A DNA stretch of 64,000 nucleotides from Distichodus sexfasciatus. Its lineage: Eukaryota; Chordata; Actinopteri; Characiformes; Distichodontidae. The first letter of the stretch is position 1. Each line of letters begins with the position of its first letter. A model generated the notes under the pieces. It was given only the letters and a program-made list of their open reading frames with translations, did no database searches and was not told where the DNA came from. A program made the translations under genes and the position numbers. This document shows positions 1-13,711 of the stretch, piece after piece. The stretch lies in contig JAVGVS010000007.1 in assembly GCA_032718565.1 (NCBI GenBank), positions 5,014,259 through 5,078,258 of the forward strand, written 5' to 3'.

Positions 1-2156
1 GGGTAGCTATAATTAGGCTTGCTTCATTTTGCTTACCAATCTACACATGCCAACTCTTGCTGCATTAAGACTCATTAAGACTCTTTACTGCCATTGCCTT
101 ACCACACTCCCTTCTCTACTCTAATGAAATGTGGCCACATGCTTTCTCATTGAGACCAGCACAGAACAGCTGGGATTGTGTCTGTCATGCTAAAGTACAT
201 TTCCACTGGGCACATCACTTCCATGTCTCTCTTTGACCTATCCTTAGACCTTGAACTCATTCCGCCTCACTTCTTTGTCACATCCTAGATGCATCTTAAT
301 TTTTCCCTACACAAATGCCCATTCAAGGGGGAAAAACACTTTGAAATGTTCTTTTAAAACTTATTTTATTAGACCCTAATCCAGTGAACATCTTCTTGCG
401 TTTCCTCTGGAAACAGCTGGTTGATAATAACCTCGGCCATCAAGTGGTGCGCTGACCCTCTATGCCCGTTCTAATGAGGTGGAGAGCTAATTTAATCCAG
501 ATGTGTGGGTGGATGTTTAGCTTCGGAAGCGCTTTGAACAGTTCTATCCAGTGATATACTAATGAACGCAACAAATAGTGCCATTGACAAAGCAATAGCT
601 ATCTGTTTCTTTACCCATTTTACCTTTACGGAAGCTTCAGGAAGTGTTTGTTCATGTGGTAGGTTTACTTTATTCTGTCTTCTTGCCACCACCATGAAAA
701 AACATCAAACGGTTGCCCCCCTCCTCTGTCTACCTGCTCCTGTAGTGATAAGCCAGATTCTAATTCTTTCACATTGGGGATCATCCTGTCGCTCACCAGT
801 GACTCTTGCTGTGTGTCCCCTGAAAGAAACAAAGCTATATATTTTTCTTGAATGCTAGATAAACCACCTTAAATCACCTACTTAAATGACAAGAAAAATG
901 TAAAACAGTTGGGTAGAGATATATAACAACCACAGAGATGCTCGCCGTCCCCACAGCTTCATGTGAATCACTAAAGTTGTCATGCATTTAGGTCTACATG
1001 CAAGAAAAAAAAATCAGACGCATGTAAACAACATGTAAACAGACATACTACATAATGGGATTGTTCAGTGGGCAAACAATAAGCTGTTAGTGTAATCATG
1101 GGTCAAAGATATATTACCCAAAGGGTTAGAGCAGAGGTGTATTAAAATGATGGATCTCCTGTAAGCAGTGAGGGAGTAGCGGGTGTATATGCACTGTCCC
1201 GGTTCAGATTTACTCCCTCCCCTTTTTTTCCCCAGCTCTCTCCATCACTGGCCTCATCTAGCCAGCCCCCTAACCCTCCCACCCCACCCCCCTTTTCCCT
1301 GCATACGCCCATACACAAACACGCACAGCCCCCTCCATTTAATCAGGCTCCGGCCCCACTCCTCACTCCCCACGCAGACATTTGCAAGCTGTCGAGGCAG
1401 AGCGCCTCATCAATCTCGGCTAGAGAGCGAGGGCAGTGGGGGTGGGCTCAGGCCTCGGAGACTTGTTTTTGGATTAGGCGCGGGGGGGTAGTGGGAGGGA
1501 CGGCCGGATGAGGTAAGAAAGGCCATCGTGAGACTTGGCAAGCCATTTGTCAGTGAGCTGTAAGTGTACAAAATAGAGCGTAGGGGTCAAAGGAGACTTT
1601 CAGTTTACTCTACTGGGCGAAGGAACGATTTCTTGAATGCCATTATTTGGGCTCATTATCAGTAATTGAATTGAACAGAAAAGTTTCATGTTGCTGAAGT
1701 CCCAGATCTATTAGTTTCATATGAGGCAAGCTGGGTTATCGAAAAAGTTTTGCTAGAGAACTGAAGAGAATTGAGTAAAAATCATATACCTTTCACATAA
1801 GTTACGTAACTTTCACCATCATCAACTCCCTACATAAACCCCTTTAACATGCAGTGTTGGCTAAGTATTTGATAGTCAGGTGAAACTATATAAAAAGTGT
1901 TACTAATCAATTTGAGATTTTCCAATGGCTCACATTATTTAGACAAGTTTAAAAAAAAACAGATTTAGTACCAGATTTGCTTTTGCTTTTTCCAAATGAG
2001 GCATACTTTAAGAGCTTACCAATGCGTTATGATAATAGCTTGATCAATCAGGCATAACCCATGCTGTGGCTGCGTTACCAAATGCACATGAATCCCCAGC
2101 TTGTTTGAATTCCCACCTCATTTGTCATCGTGTCTTATATGGCTGTGATTTACTCG
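1..2156. other. Unique non-coding sequence
   Basis: I see no gene, RNA gene or recognisable repeat. The open frames at 492-858 and 1183-1491 lack domain signature and plausible exon structure. Local composition changes are the only structure: a pyrimidine-rich stretch at about 1205-1350, then a GC-richer, CpG-containing patch at about 1380-1510 with a run of seven G. Confidence 0.6.
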
Positions 2157-2185
2157 AGAGAGAGAGAGAGAGAGAGAGGGAGAAA
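2157..2185 (+). repeat. (GA)n microsatellite
   Basis: An uninterrupted GA dinucleotide run of about 11 units, ending in GGGAGAAAAG. It makes the short 'REREREREK' frame that overlaps it, so that frame is not a gene. Confidence 0.9.
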
Positions 2186-3999
2186 AGCTCCCTCAAGAAG
2201 GAGGGCAGATTTTACAGAAGTGATTTTTATAACTCCAGCAATATTCAATACTGCAAGCCTGCACACTAACCAGCTTTCTAATTATTAGAAAGTAATATTC
2301 TTCCTTCTTCAATTCATTTTTATGTATTCAAATTTTATTGGCTTGTGTTTATATAAATATGTGCACGTCAAAATTAATTTTTATTTATTGTTGAATGGTC
2401 TGTTGCAGTTTAATAATGGACAATTCCGCTTCTTTTACTGTTTATTACAACTCTTCCACAGCTGTGAAATGAACTAATATGTGACTAATTCAGCCTAGGC
2501 TTGTTGGGCAGAGCAAACAGAGTCTCTAGAGACACAGAAGAGTGTCTCACTTGCAAGGGTGTACAGCATGGACTGGGTTATGTAATAACTAATTTTGCTT
2601 TCTGCATTTTTCTCATTTTAAAATTCAGAACAAACTGTATAAACGGTTGGACGGCCTTCCTCACAGGCTCTCCAAGTTTAATCATAGATTATATTGATTA
2701 AGTTAATGCCAGTTAGATCAATTTAGCAATGCCCACTGTAAATGTTTGCTGTCTTGTTATTTGTGGAGGCTAACACATTTTAACACGCACACATTGCAAG
2801 AAAAGGTGCCAATTTGTCTGAACTGAGTGTACATGGTAGAAAAGGCTAGTGTAGCATTGTGTTCTGCTCATATTAGGAGATGCTCTAAGGCAACATGACT
2901 AGTGTACAGATAAATAAGGGCTTGCAGATAGAAGCTGAAGTTTTCTTTTCCCCCTTTCAGTCCCCATTGTAGTCAGAGACTCTGTAACTTTGTTCATTGA
3001 AGTACTCCTCAGACTTTCACACTCTTGCACAACTATTTTTTAAAACAGGTTCTTAGCTTAGTTTCTTTTGTGCATAGTAAACATGGGTCCTGGTTTGTCC
3101 TTGTGACAAGGAAAACAACTCCCTGAGATGGCGTAAACCTAGAGAGAACTTCATCTTCTTTTAGGATGTCTGATACTTTCAAAGTTTCATAAGTATTGGA
3201 CTCCAGCATGAAAGTGATACACATAACCAATGTATCATTTTGGTAGCCATTTTCATTGAATTTATTTCTAGAAATTGGATTGCCACTGTTTCTGTCCTTA
3301 TTTTGGACTTATTTTAAACAACACCAGAAGTGTCAAAACTGGGCAATACAGACTGTTGGGTTTATTTGAGTGGAATTTAGCTTGAGATGATCTTGGTGAC
3401 TGAGGTTGTGTGAGTTCACAGACCTGCCCTAATGAGCAGGGGTATAAGTGCCAGTGCTGAACCTTCATGGAGATAATGACTTAAGGCCACAACTACACCA
3501 TAAGACCCACAAACGGTTGGGGGTAGAAGCACATCCTCGAGGGCCTTGAAGATGAGATCGACTCCCAAGGAGATTTAAAAGTCTAGGGATTAGCTCTACC
3601 ATCCAAAGGGCAACTAATTGTCCAGGCTTGACCTCTGGTAAACCTCACCAGCATTAAAGATGCATTGACCATCACTCCTTACTCGTCTACCATCTGAAGC
3701 ATTGGCGGGATTCATACCTGGGTAGTGAGCTTCTCGAAAACGTCAACTTCCAGCTTCTCAAACATAAACTGATAGCAGCAATAAATTGCCTTGAGAGTGA
3801 GAACAGGTGGCTTTTCAGATTGTGCTACTTAGGCAAGCAGTCTGCCTTCTGACAGCTTGATTTAGGTACGCTAGGCTGGTGCCAGGTCATTGAGAAAAGA
3901 AAGAGTTATAGTGAAACTAACTCAGTGTAAGACATCCTCTTATACCATGGCTAAATATGTTAAAAGCAGCACACTCAGCGCGCCTCGTTGGAAATGGCT
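2186..3999. other. Unique non-coding sequence
   Basis: No supported gene or named repeat. The part from about 3400 to 3890 is less AT-rich and reads like unique, possibly conserved DNA, but all short frames there are interrupted. Confidence 0.5.
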
Positions 4000-4960
4000 C
4001 AGACTAGATCAGTGCGTTCAGCCGTGATAAGTACATTGGTCCATTTATCTGCAGGTTTGGCCCTAAGGCTTAGAGTGATGTTCACATTCAGACGGGCCAA
4101 ATGCGAGTGACTCACGCTAAAACAAAAGCCACCTGCGACAAACCCAGTCCACTAAAAGAATTCCGGAAAGGTCCGTGCGGTTTGCAGATTGTTCTGACTC
4201 TTAGAATAAATGCATCAGCGCTGGAACAATTGAGGCGAGGTCACACAGGAGGCTCAGATCAGAGCTCGGCAGGCGTCCATCCAGCGTCTCCCACTGGGAG
4301 CATGGTGGTAATCTTCTCCGCATTAGAGCAGTGAAACGGTACTGTCCGGAAAATCCCTACTCTGGCACCCCTCTGGAGCACAAACTACAGAGGAGGGAAG
4401 AGAACAAAGCCCATTTCCTTAGGTCGTATCTCGGCGGTGCGGCCATTATGACCTGAGCGAGAGCTTTAAAACCAATTGTAAGCTGTCGTTCTTGATACCC
4501 ACTTCTCTGTGAAACTGGTCCTGCTGAAAGACGTGACCGCACTTTCTTCCCGGTAAAGCTGAGCAGCCCTTTTGTATTAGAAGACCAGGGCAAGAATTAG
4601 GAGTTCAAATAAAAACCAGGGTCAAGCAGTAATTTTCGTTTTCAAGAAGCACCCCACTTGGGCACAATTAAAAAGTATTGCTCCGGTTGTAAAGCCACCT
4701 CTCCTGGGACTCGCTCCTTTGGCTGAGGTTAATTAGTGTTTTCCCTTTATTTCAATTTTAGTGTTAAACGTCTGCTTTATATCACACGAGGGTCTGTGGG
4801 CAGGCATTTGATGGGGCTGAGATGGGCTCAGGCCCAGAGTGTGCCCTCAGGGGGGATGTAAGCTAGGAAAACAACCATTGTGTCATATTGCTACTGAGAT
4901 TAGCCTCCTACCACTTGACCTGAGCAGCTCTGGCCATAGATAAGCTTTATGAGATAACGC
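4000..4960. other. Possible conserved noncoding segment
   Basis: This segment is free of simple repeats and has more CpG than its surroundings. It contains TTAATTAGTG near 4730 and a balanced base composition. Open frames of 77-78 codons lie on both strands (4101-4334 + and 4357-4593 -), with no domain signature and no convincing splice sites. I infer possible regulatory DNA only from texture. Confidence 0.25.
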
Positions 4961-7699
4961 ATTAGCATGCTTTTTTGTGTACAAACATATCTTTTACAAT
5001 TAAAAACCAAATCAATGCATTAACATTAAAAATAAAAACTGAATGCATGGTGGGGCAAAAGACAGCTTTAGTTTCATTCATTATATTCTTCAATGACAAA
5101 ACACATATAAACATGTATTCATTTATACATGTTATGGTGTATTCATTGTACAGCCTATCAGTGAAGAGCAATACATGATTTTAATTGCAGCAATAAAAAC
5201 ATTTCCTATGTTATCTTTGCATAAAAATAATAAGTTTGAGGTTTTAAACACCGAATTTCTTCCATCTGCACTGATACTGTACAGTGCAACAAAATATAAT
5301 TTGTCATTTGTTTATAAAATATTGTTTTTTGTGATTTTATTGTCTTTTTAAAGTATTTGTAAAGATAAATGTTGTTTTAGTGTCATGTTTTAACTTAATG
5401 AAAGATGCCAACACAGGGAGAGCAATAGCTTATGGTTCAGAGGCTGGCATGTGGATCTCAATAAAAAAAAGGCCCAGTCGATATGTCTTCCAAGATAGAT
5501 AACATTGTGAGTAAGAGTGAAAGAGCGAGTTTCTTTTCAGTGTTTCATTCAGGCAGGCATCCTCTTTTAGTGTGCATGTCCTTTATGTATCATGCCCTGT
5601 TTTGAATTTTGAATGGCATTTCCCACTTTAAAATACACAGCAACAAAAAAGCTTCCCTCTCTACCTATACCTGACTTCAACTTGTAAATAACCTGTAAAT
5701 ATGAAACAGCTATGCATGCTGATGCTCTAGAGGTTTGTTCAGGTCATTTTGTAATCCAGAATTTCCATATGGCATGTATGGGAAAAAATGAAGAACAAAA
5801 CCAAGTAAAAAGAAAAAGATGAAATAAATAAAATTAATGAAAAAATACCATGTTTAAATAGGAATCCCCATTTTTAACACTTTTAGAATTTTTTATGATA
5901 TTTATTTGGTCTTTACCCATGGACTTGCACCATATGCCGATGGATAACGTTGTGACAATATTGCTTCATTGTCTCTGGTGAGAAAAGCTGAGGTTGATGC
6001 TAAGCAGAATACAGCAGATTATGAGGTTGTTCCTAAACGAGTGTGTAGATTAGTGGAGGTGATGGTGGGAGTGTGAGAAGGGGACTGTAACCCTTTCCCT
6101 TTACCTCCATCATTAGCGACTCTTTCTAAATATTCATATAGTTTTACGGCTACTGAGGAAAATGAATTTTAATTGTAGCTTGGCTGTTCTTAGGCGTAAT
6201 TATCACCAGGATCTGATATATATATTGATGCTTTTTACCAAAAATTAACCCCACCAGCGGTAGAATAAAATGTAAAAAATTGAAAAGCAGTAGCTACAAA
6301 AAGAGAGATAAGACAGAGAGGACAGCAGCACTTCCATCATTTTGTTGATAAACCATTTCAGTTGCAGTAACATTTGTTCTAACATCTGAACTGTGTTTTT
6401 TGTGTTTCTGTGATTATTTAAAAGTTCTAATGAACATTTTATTCCATGTTTAAAATATATGTCTCAATCTTACAAAACCAAATGTTTCATTGGAATTATG
6501 GAATTATTGAAAATGAAAAAGAATTACCTACATACAAAAATTGAAATCGTTTTGTTGCTTTTTTCATTCAATTTTATTTATTTATGAGTATTTGTTTTAT
6601 GCCATGTAAGAAATGGAGGTAGTCAGTGGTGACCATGTCAAATGGAATTGTGTAATTTTTAAAATGTGCTACAGATAATTTAAATTTAATAAATAATCAT
6701 TGTAACAAGAAAAAGTGACTTTCTCGCCCTCTCTCTCTCTTTTTTATTTTTTTGGAACCGCACCGTTATACAATTTCGGATGTGTCACCATTTACAGTTA
6801 CTGCTCGCCTGTCACACCCACACAGAGTTAAAGACAGGACTACAGTAACCACACATGATTCAGCATGTACAACAGGCATTGCAAACATGAAAATTTTTGC
6901 ACCGTAGTGCCTAAAATGGTGTCACGCAACAATTGTGGGGCTTTGTACCTTCCTGCTGGGCAGTCTGCTGTACCCGGACGGCGATGAGTGACTCACTCTT
7001 AACCAACAGTGGACCACACTCTCGTTTGTGAATCATCCCCACACTCACACACACACAGTCACATACATGCACACAAATGCACACACAAATTGCATTGTAA
7101 CTGACCTACTGTGCATATTTTGCCCTTGCTTGGCTGTCAGCAACAGACATGCCGCTGAGTGCTCAGCACTGAGCAGTATAACCTTAGAGCTTATTTTAAA
7201 GCAGGCCTGAGTCAATCATGTGCATCAGAGTAAGTTGCGTTTAGCCTTTGTGCCCAAACCTGAGGACAAGGTAAGCAGAGTAAATGATTGTGCCGAACTC
7301 ATACTGCAGGGCCTGGCTGACGATGAGCAAAGTTTGCAGAGCTACTTCCCACTCAAGGGAGTCTATCTTTTAATCACATCTGCCCTGAACCTACAAGTTT
7401 TGGAATTGTCAGAACACCACAGAAACACAATACACCCACATTTATTAACACGACAGTCATAATCGATGCTTAGAAAAGTGTTTTGAAGGTTATAATTTGA
7501 ATCATGGCTGGATAACAAAAAGGAGGGTGGATGGCTGGAGTGAGAGGAATTGAGCGGGAGGGAATAAAGACAAAGATGATTGCTGATGACAGTTCCCATT
7601 AGGCCAAGCGGAGCATCAACAGGAATCTTTATGAACTCACAAAGATAATGATGCTTTAGAATTACAGCGATGCACTGAGAATCGATCAATTAGCTAACA
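4961..7699. other. AT-rich non-coding sequence
   Basis: Very AT-rich, with poly-A/T runs and no supported coding region. A short CA-rich run (about 7038-7090) generates a 'HTHTHT' frame that is an artefact. The segment 7220-7462 has a GTAAGC donor-like site at about 7271, but the open frame lacks an acceptor, signature or extension that would support an exon. Confidence 0.55.
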
Positions 7700-7950
7700 G
7701 GACTTCCTCCTATCTCTCCAAATGGTTGTGTGAAGGTTATCAAACACTTAAGCCATTAATTAAAAGACTCTGGTTGCACGGGAAGCGAGCGGGACATGTT
7801 TGTAAGTTAGGAATGAATTGCTTTACGAGAGCACACGTTCGATTCATTATTTCATTGTACCCCTAGGTGTAATCAATTTTCTAATTCGATAGCAAAGTCA
7901 AATCAAGCTGTCGGGTGAACTCAGGCCTGCGTTTTTCACACTGACTAAAG
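7700..7950. promoter_or_regulatory. Candidate conserved noncoding element
   Basis: Repeat-free, with ATTAATTAAAAG at about 7757, TGTAATCAATTTTCTAATTCG near 7870 and preserved CpGs within an AT-rich region. This combination of homeodomain-type TAAT cores and surviving CpGs is common in vertebrate developmental enhancers. Conservation itself cannot be seen from one genome. Confidence 0.25.
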
Positions 7951-8124
7951 AGCAGTTTTGTGAGGGATAAGACATTGCTCTATCACTTCCTGTTTTCTTG
8001 CAGAGTATGTTTTATAGATATAAAATAAAAAAAAGGTAAAACTAAAATGGCAAATAGTATTTTTTTGGTTTGAAGAATAAATTAACAATTGAATGTTGAC
8101 ACTTAATTGATATGTAATTCTTTT

Positions 8125-8150
8125 TATTATTATTATTATTATTATTATGG

Positions 8151-8185
<35 letters not shown>
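8125..8185 (+). repeat. (TTA)n microsatellite
   Basis: Two perfect ATT/TTA trinucleotide runs separated by a short ATGGTT interruption. Confidence 0.95.
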
Positions 8186-8187
<2 letters not shown>

Positions 8188-9077
8188 CTAATTTTTTATG
8201 GCATCTAAATCCTCCACTGTTTTTGATGCTCTATTGACAGCTAAAATGACTATTTTACAACTGGTGACATTGCCATATTGGAACCACATTTATATTAACA
8301 TATTGGTAAGTATTTATGAAAGAGTAGGATAAAGTGGCTAGCTCTTTTTCAGATGACTAATGTTTCATTTCCAGACGGAAGCTGTTATAAACCACCAGCT
8401 GGATTATTACTTTTTTTACTAAAAACCTGATAGACATGCCACATTTAGCAGAACTCCAGGCACTCTACTGGGTTTTTCACTTACGCTTACACATACACAC
8501 ACATAAATACAAGCTTGTGCTTTTTAGTCAATGGGATGATATAGAGGAATGAGAAAGAAGGCTCCCTTTTATTTGCTTCAGCAGGCTTACAGATAAAACA
8601 CATGGCGAGTGACACGCCTTACCAGTCAAGCACTTGAATCTTTCCTCTGGCCAGATAACATCAAGTGTGCGTGTCAATTGCCGAGTGCTGTCTGTCACAC
8701 TTCAGTGATAACAGCAGGAGAGAGTGTGAGGGTTTAATGTGTGTGTGTGTGTGGGAGCTAAGGCTCTGCTGGTGGTTTAACAGAAAGAGTGGAGGATGAA
8801 AATGGTTCAGACCACAGTAGTTTTGCAGCCCTCAGTGATCTTTTGTATGTTCCTGTTAAATGGCTTAATTTCGCTATTGACATCTTTACTGGCATCCAGG
8901 CAAGGACATAATTCAGGAAAAAATGGCATTGTGCAGTTTATTGCAATAAAATTACATGTAAAGTGACCAATCACCAAGAATAATGTTTCTATTGTATTAA
9001 CCTGAAAATCTTTTGGCACAATTCATGCATGGTTAAGAGAAAAGCTCTCTACCCTTTTTTCCAATTATAGCTGCTGC
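8186..9077. other. Unique non-coding sequence
   Basis: No gene supported. A short TG run lies at about 8738-8754. The minus-strand frame at 8807-9019 has no recognisable domain. Confidence 0.5.
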
Positions 9078-9079
9078 CA

Positions 9080-9125
<46 letters not shown>
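9078..9125 (+). repeat. (CA)n microsatellite
   Basis: A CA dinucleotide repeat of more than 20 units with one ACATAC interruption near the start. Confidence 0.95.
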
Positions 9126-9126
<1 letters not shown>

Positions 9127-11498
9127 TTCTAACTCTGTACTGCAACACATCATACGAGATAATTATATCTCAAGTAAATAAATACTTGAGACATTATAAA
9201 TGTGTAGGTTTGAAATAAATCATACGGAATGCATCAACTTTCAAAACCTTTTTAAGCGAGATGAATTCATGGGGGGGAAAAATGATGCAAACTGTTTGAC
9301 TTTTTCTCCACTAGAGTCACTTTTTTTCAGTGTGGTTTGAGACCCGTGGAGTCTCACCTCTTCCACTTAACACCATAATTTGCTCTCTGTGCCCATCAAA
9401 TTATCACAACATCGCTTCCTGGCAAGTCGGCTCACCGAGATCACTGATTATATCCATGTAGCAGGCCACATTGGCTATTACCATGTGAAATGAATATCTC
9501 TTGGCTAGTTAAAATGCACAGCAATTTTAGACAAAAACAGCACACGCGGATTCACGTTCAGCCCGCGCAGACTTCTTGCAATAACAGCATTATATAGCTA
9601 ACAGAACCAAATTGTGCGCAGCTTATGGGTGTCTGCTCACACCTAATATGGTGCTGTTTCTACAGTCATACCAGCAGAGTGAGATCTCTGCTAAGTGTAT
9701 CGAATAATGTGCTTTTTCTCTATGCCGGCCTTTTCAGATGTCGGGTTGTTTAAATGTTTTGCATATGGAAAACATCGGATCATCTCATTGTGAGTGATGT
9801 ACAGTTTGTATGAACAGAAACCGAGGAGGACAGACAAATTACATTCTTTACAAACAATGCTTTGGCACTGACTATCACTGCATTATGTAAAAGAATAAAG
9901 AAATGAAAAGGGGAGGAAATGCACACTGGCATCACGGAGTCATTTTGGTGCCCGTGTATTGAAAGACCGCTTTCCATATCAACCGGTATTGTACTTGACA
10001 GCAGACAATACGAGAAATAATTGCCTATTCATATGGGTATAAGATACTACATTCAAACTGTCCACTATTCATATAATGATATTCATTGTGAACATCATCA
10101 CCACTCAGTTTCACTCTGGATTAGCAAATCTGTAGCTGGTTAACTATGATAATAGCAACGTTACCCTAAACCCCTGCATTCGGCATCTCCAGCAAAGGTG
10201 AGCTTTTGCTGGTGAGATGAGCAGATTAGCATGTCTTGAGCCTTTAAAAACCTACTGCATGTAAGCCCTTAATGATGACCTTAGACTTCGTTGTAGGTTC
10301 AGGGCAGCATCGCGGTTCTACCAAACGCGCTTAACTGGTTAATACAACCTGCCTGGTCAGTTTTTCCGGATATTTAACATTGTCTGCCTCTCAGGGTGTC
10401 GTGACGCAGCCCATGTTCGACTGCCTCCTCAGAACGCAACGGAAGACTGATTCAAAAAGAAAGTCTGATCAATCCTACTGAGACTTAAACACTTTTTTTT
10501 TCAAAAGTGGCATTTACTTTGTGGGTAGAGAGGGTACAAATAGTGCTAGCCAGGTCTGACTGCTGAGGAAGCATGAGGATGTGCAAAAGTCAGTTTTCCT
10601 GTTTGCTTGCGAGTACGGTTCAGATGAGGCAACATAGAGCTGAATGTTATTGTGGTCACTTTAGATAGTCGGCTTTGCTGATGTCTATAGGCAACATATA
10701 TAATTAATGGAGTTGATGTCTAAAGGACGTACACTGCTGTGTAACATTTTTCAATTGTAGTGTTGTAAAATATTTCATGTTATTCAAGATTTTGCTTTAC
10801 CTCAGTTACCTTCAATAAACACGTAATGACTCTGAAATGATGCTGTAAAGCCAACTTTATAAACATCAAACATCAGTGTAATTACATTTGATAACAGATT
10901 AGAGGTTTACTTGCTGGGTATATTCTGATGATGCATTTTTTTGGAACCTATTTTTTAATTTCTCTGAAAAATCAAATAATATAAAACCCATAGGGTTTAG
11001 GAGGTTAATACTTGAACCATGGACAAAGGAATGTATTTCTCATTCTAATTTTGATTCTTATATAGAAATAAAATATTATAATCTTGTTTACAAGATTTGA
11101 CTAATCTTATCAAATAATATTGGCCTGGCCAGAATTGATAATAAATTGTAAGCGTTTCCATTTGATTTGGCAACATTACGGTTCATGTTGAACAGTACAT
11201 CTTAACCTTGTCAGGTTTCAATGGTGAACTTCAAGTTCAATGGAAATAATGTACTTGTGTTACAATACGTATTTTAGACCACAATGCCATCAAAAAGAAA
11301 TCAGATGTACCAAATAACTACATTGAGCATGTATTACACATTCATATATTTAAGCTGTGCAGTGCTACAGTGAAATTATGAGCTTAACTCCCCCACTGAT
11401 TACAAATCAGCCTGGCCAGCAATCAAAGAGGTTAGCAACAAAGTTTGTTAAGACAGATCACATTCTTATGATATGACAGAGTTTGAAAAGAGATAAAA
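9126..11498. other. Unique non-coding sequence with possible conserved island
   Basis: No gene or clear transposon. The block at about 9360-9620 is less AT-rich, has several CpGs (ACACGCGG, CCCGCGCAG) and no simple repeats, so it is a possible conserved noncoding island. The part after about 10700 is AT-rich and featureless. Confidence 0.4.
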
Positions 11499-12195
11499 GT
11501 GAAATTTTGATTCTTGAAAGGTGAAGGAGATCAAATATTTCACCTAGAGAGAAAAAATGAGGAAAAGAAAGTGAAAGTTATAATCCCTGTTTGTACGTAG
11601 TCAAAAGAATATTGATCCGTAAATAGTTAACATAATATATAGTATAATAGTATTTATGCTATAGGGAATTGTTTAAAATCTTATTTCCTCTGTAGCCCCA
11701 TGTGTGTTGTATGCTTTCACCTCCAGCAGAGAGAGAGAGAGAGAGAGAGGGAGATGGAAAGTGAGACTAAGCACAAGTACACTCTGCTTAGAAAAGAGAA
11801 ATAGACACAGGATTATGATATAATACAAACAACTATAAACATATACACTGTTGCAATTACACAACATTAATAAAATATATATTTTACTTGCAATAGAATG
11901 TGTTAATTTTGATGAATATTTCAATTATAGAGAAAAAGGAGAAAAAGAAAGTGAAAGCAATATTTCCTTGTTTACACTGGAGTCAATAAAATATTGGCCC
12001 GTAAGTAATTACATAATAGTATTGGTATTTATGCCAGGTGGAATTGATTTCAAAAGTTTATTTCCGCTATTGTCTGCGGTTGTATGATCTTACCTTCAAC
12101 AGGGAGGAAGAGAGATGAGTGAGAGAGTGGGAGAGAGGGAGAGAGAGAGATAGAGAGAGAGAGGGAGGAGGAGAGAGAGAGAGAGGGGAGAGAGG

Positions 12196-12231
<36 letters not shown>

Positions 12232-12300
12232 GAGAGAAGCAGACCACAAATACACTCAGCATGCAAAACATACAGCACTGTAATATAACAATTTATCAAT
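11499..12300 (+). repeat. Local tandem duplication with internal GA repeat
   Basis: Two diverged direct copies lie back to back, with unit 1 from about 11499 and unit 2 from about 11898 (offset about 385-400 bp). Matching landmarks in order are AATTTTGAT, AAATATTTCA, GAAAGTGAAAG, CCTTGTTTAC versus CCCTGTTTGTAC, TAGTATTTATGC versus TTGGTATTTATGC, a CTTTCACCTCCAGCAG versus CTTACCTTCAACAGG segment, then a GA microsatellite, then AGTACACTC versus AATACACTCAGC. The GA run is short in unit 1 (about 11728-11752) and expanded to about 140 bp in unit 2 (about 12098-12238). The serine/leucine-rich frames over the GA run are artefacts. Confidence 0.7.
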
Positions 12301-13346
12301 TACTGTGTATTATATGTATACATACTTAATTGCCTTACTGCTATCACAATTATTACCCAGTTATCATGATGATAAAATATATTTTTAACAACTATACAGT
12401 GTGTCTTGATTTTAGATTGTGTTGCCATTAGACATTGTACCGATTAGATAACCTGGTGTTGAACTGTACAGAGCTAAACGTACACTTTGGATGCCCACAT
12501 GCCACTATTTTGAGAGAAAGAAGACACCTACATAGGTCTGACATTTCCTATACAGACTCTATAATTACTCACATGCTGAAAGAGGATGAGTAAAAACCAG
12601 GCAATATAGGTAAACCAGTTCAAAGCTGCAGACTTATTTGAACTTTGGGGCTATTTTGCATGTTTTTGTAACCCCATATCAGGTATATACCGGCCATAAG
12701 GTGACACAGAGGAAGCAAGGGGAGGTTTTACATCTTTTTTTATCAGTTGTTTTCCACAGTAGTGAGTGCAAGTGTTCATGTTCAGTAGCACTTTCCATAG
12801 CCCAACCATGCCTGGCTTATGCCTAGAAACAAACAGAGGGCATAATGCAGCTTTTGAATTCAACGGTGGAACATGATTCATCAGTGGAATGTATTGTTCT
12901 TGAAATGCAATACATGAAATATGAACAATGCTTTGGCTCTTTAAGTATATTCTCATTGCATACCTTATTAGAGACACCCGTCTCATGTCACAAGCCACTT
13001 TATAAAGCTACCTTGTAGATGAACTTTTAATAACATTTGGCTGGGGACTCTCACCTATTGTTTTAAGTTGTTGTTCAATAAATAATGAAAGGGAGAACTC
13101 AGTCTATAAGCTTACTTGCTTTTTAAAGAAATAGAAAACTTATTGCAAGATCTTACAGCCTTCTTTTGTGTTTCAGGGTGTCTCAGCTCTGCCTGAGATG
13201 TATATAATGAAAGATGAAAAGATTTGTGTAGCTTTTGGTTGATTGGTCAGTCAAAGGTAGGCATCTTAGTCTTTTATTTTTGAGGGTGCCATTTACATTT
13301 ACTAAAATAGGTCATGGGATAATTATGCATATATTTGGCCAGCGAG

Positions 13347-13347
<1 letters not shown>
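12301..13347. other. Unique non-coding sequence
   Basis: No supported gene. The overlapping frames at 12638-12826 (+) and 12651-12998 (-) oppose each other and neither has a recognisable domain. Confidence 0.5.
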
Positions 13348-13398
<51 letters not shown>

Positions 13399-13464
13399 GT
13401 GATTTCTATTATTTTACTTGATTTATTTTACTTGGATTGATTGATTGATTGATTGATCTGATCG

Positions 13465-13512
<48 letters not shown>

Positions 13513-13638
13513 TTATTCCTTTTATTAAACACATTTTATAAATATGACAAGAAAGTTCAAAAAGTTTTAAAGTGAGTGCAACAAATAATAAACAACAGGA
13601 ATAAATAAAACAAATATGAACTAATTGAATCAATAGCC

Positions 13639-13683
<45 letters not shown>

Positions 13684-13711
13684 TAAATAATAATAATAAT
13701 AATAATAATAA
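13348..13711 (+). repeat. Compound microsatellite cluster
   Basis: Four simple repeats in 360 bp: (ATTT)n at about 13348-13397, (TTGA)n at about 13437-13456, (ATTT)n again at about 13464-13515, and (AAT)n at about 13639-13711 with an AATAAATAA interruption. They flank short AT-rich spacers. Confidence 0.95.

Noticed and set aside
12050..12299. Several overlapping S/L/P-rich minus-strand frames
   Set aside because: All three frames over the same GA run are open, which is a simple-repeat effect.
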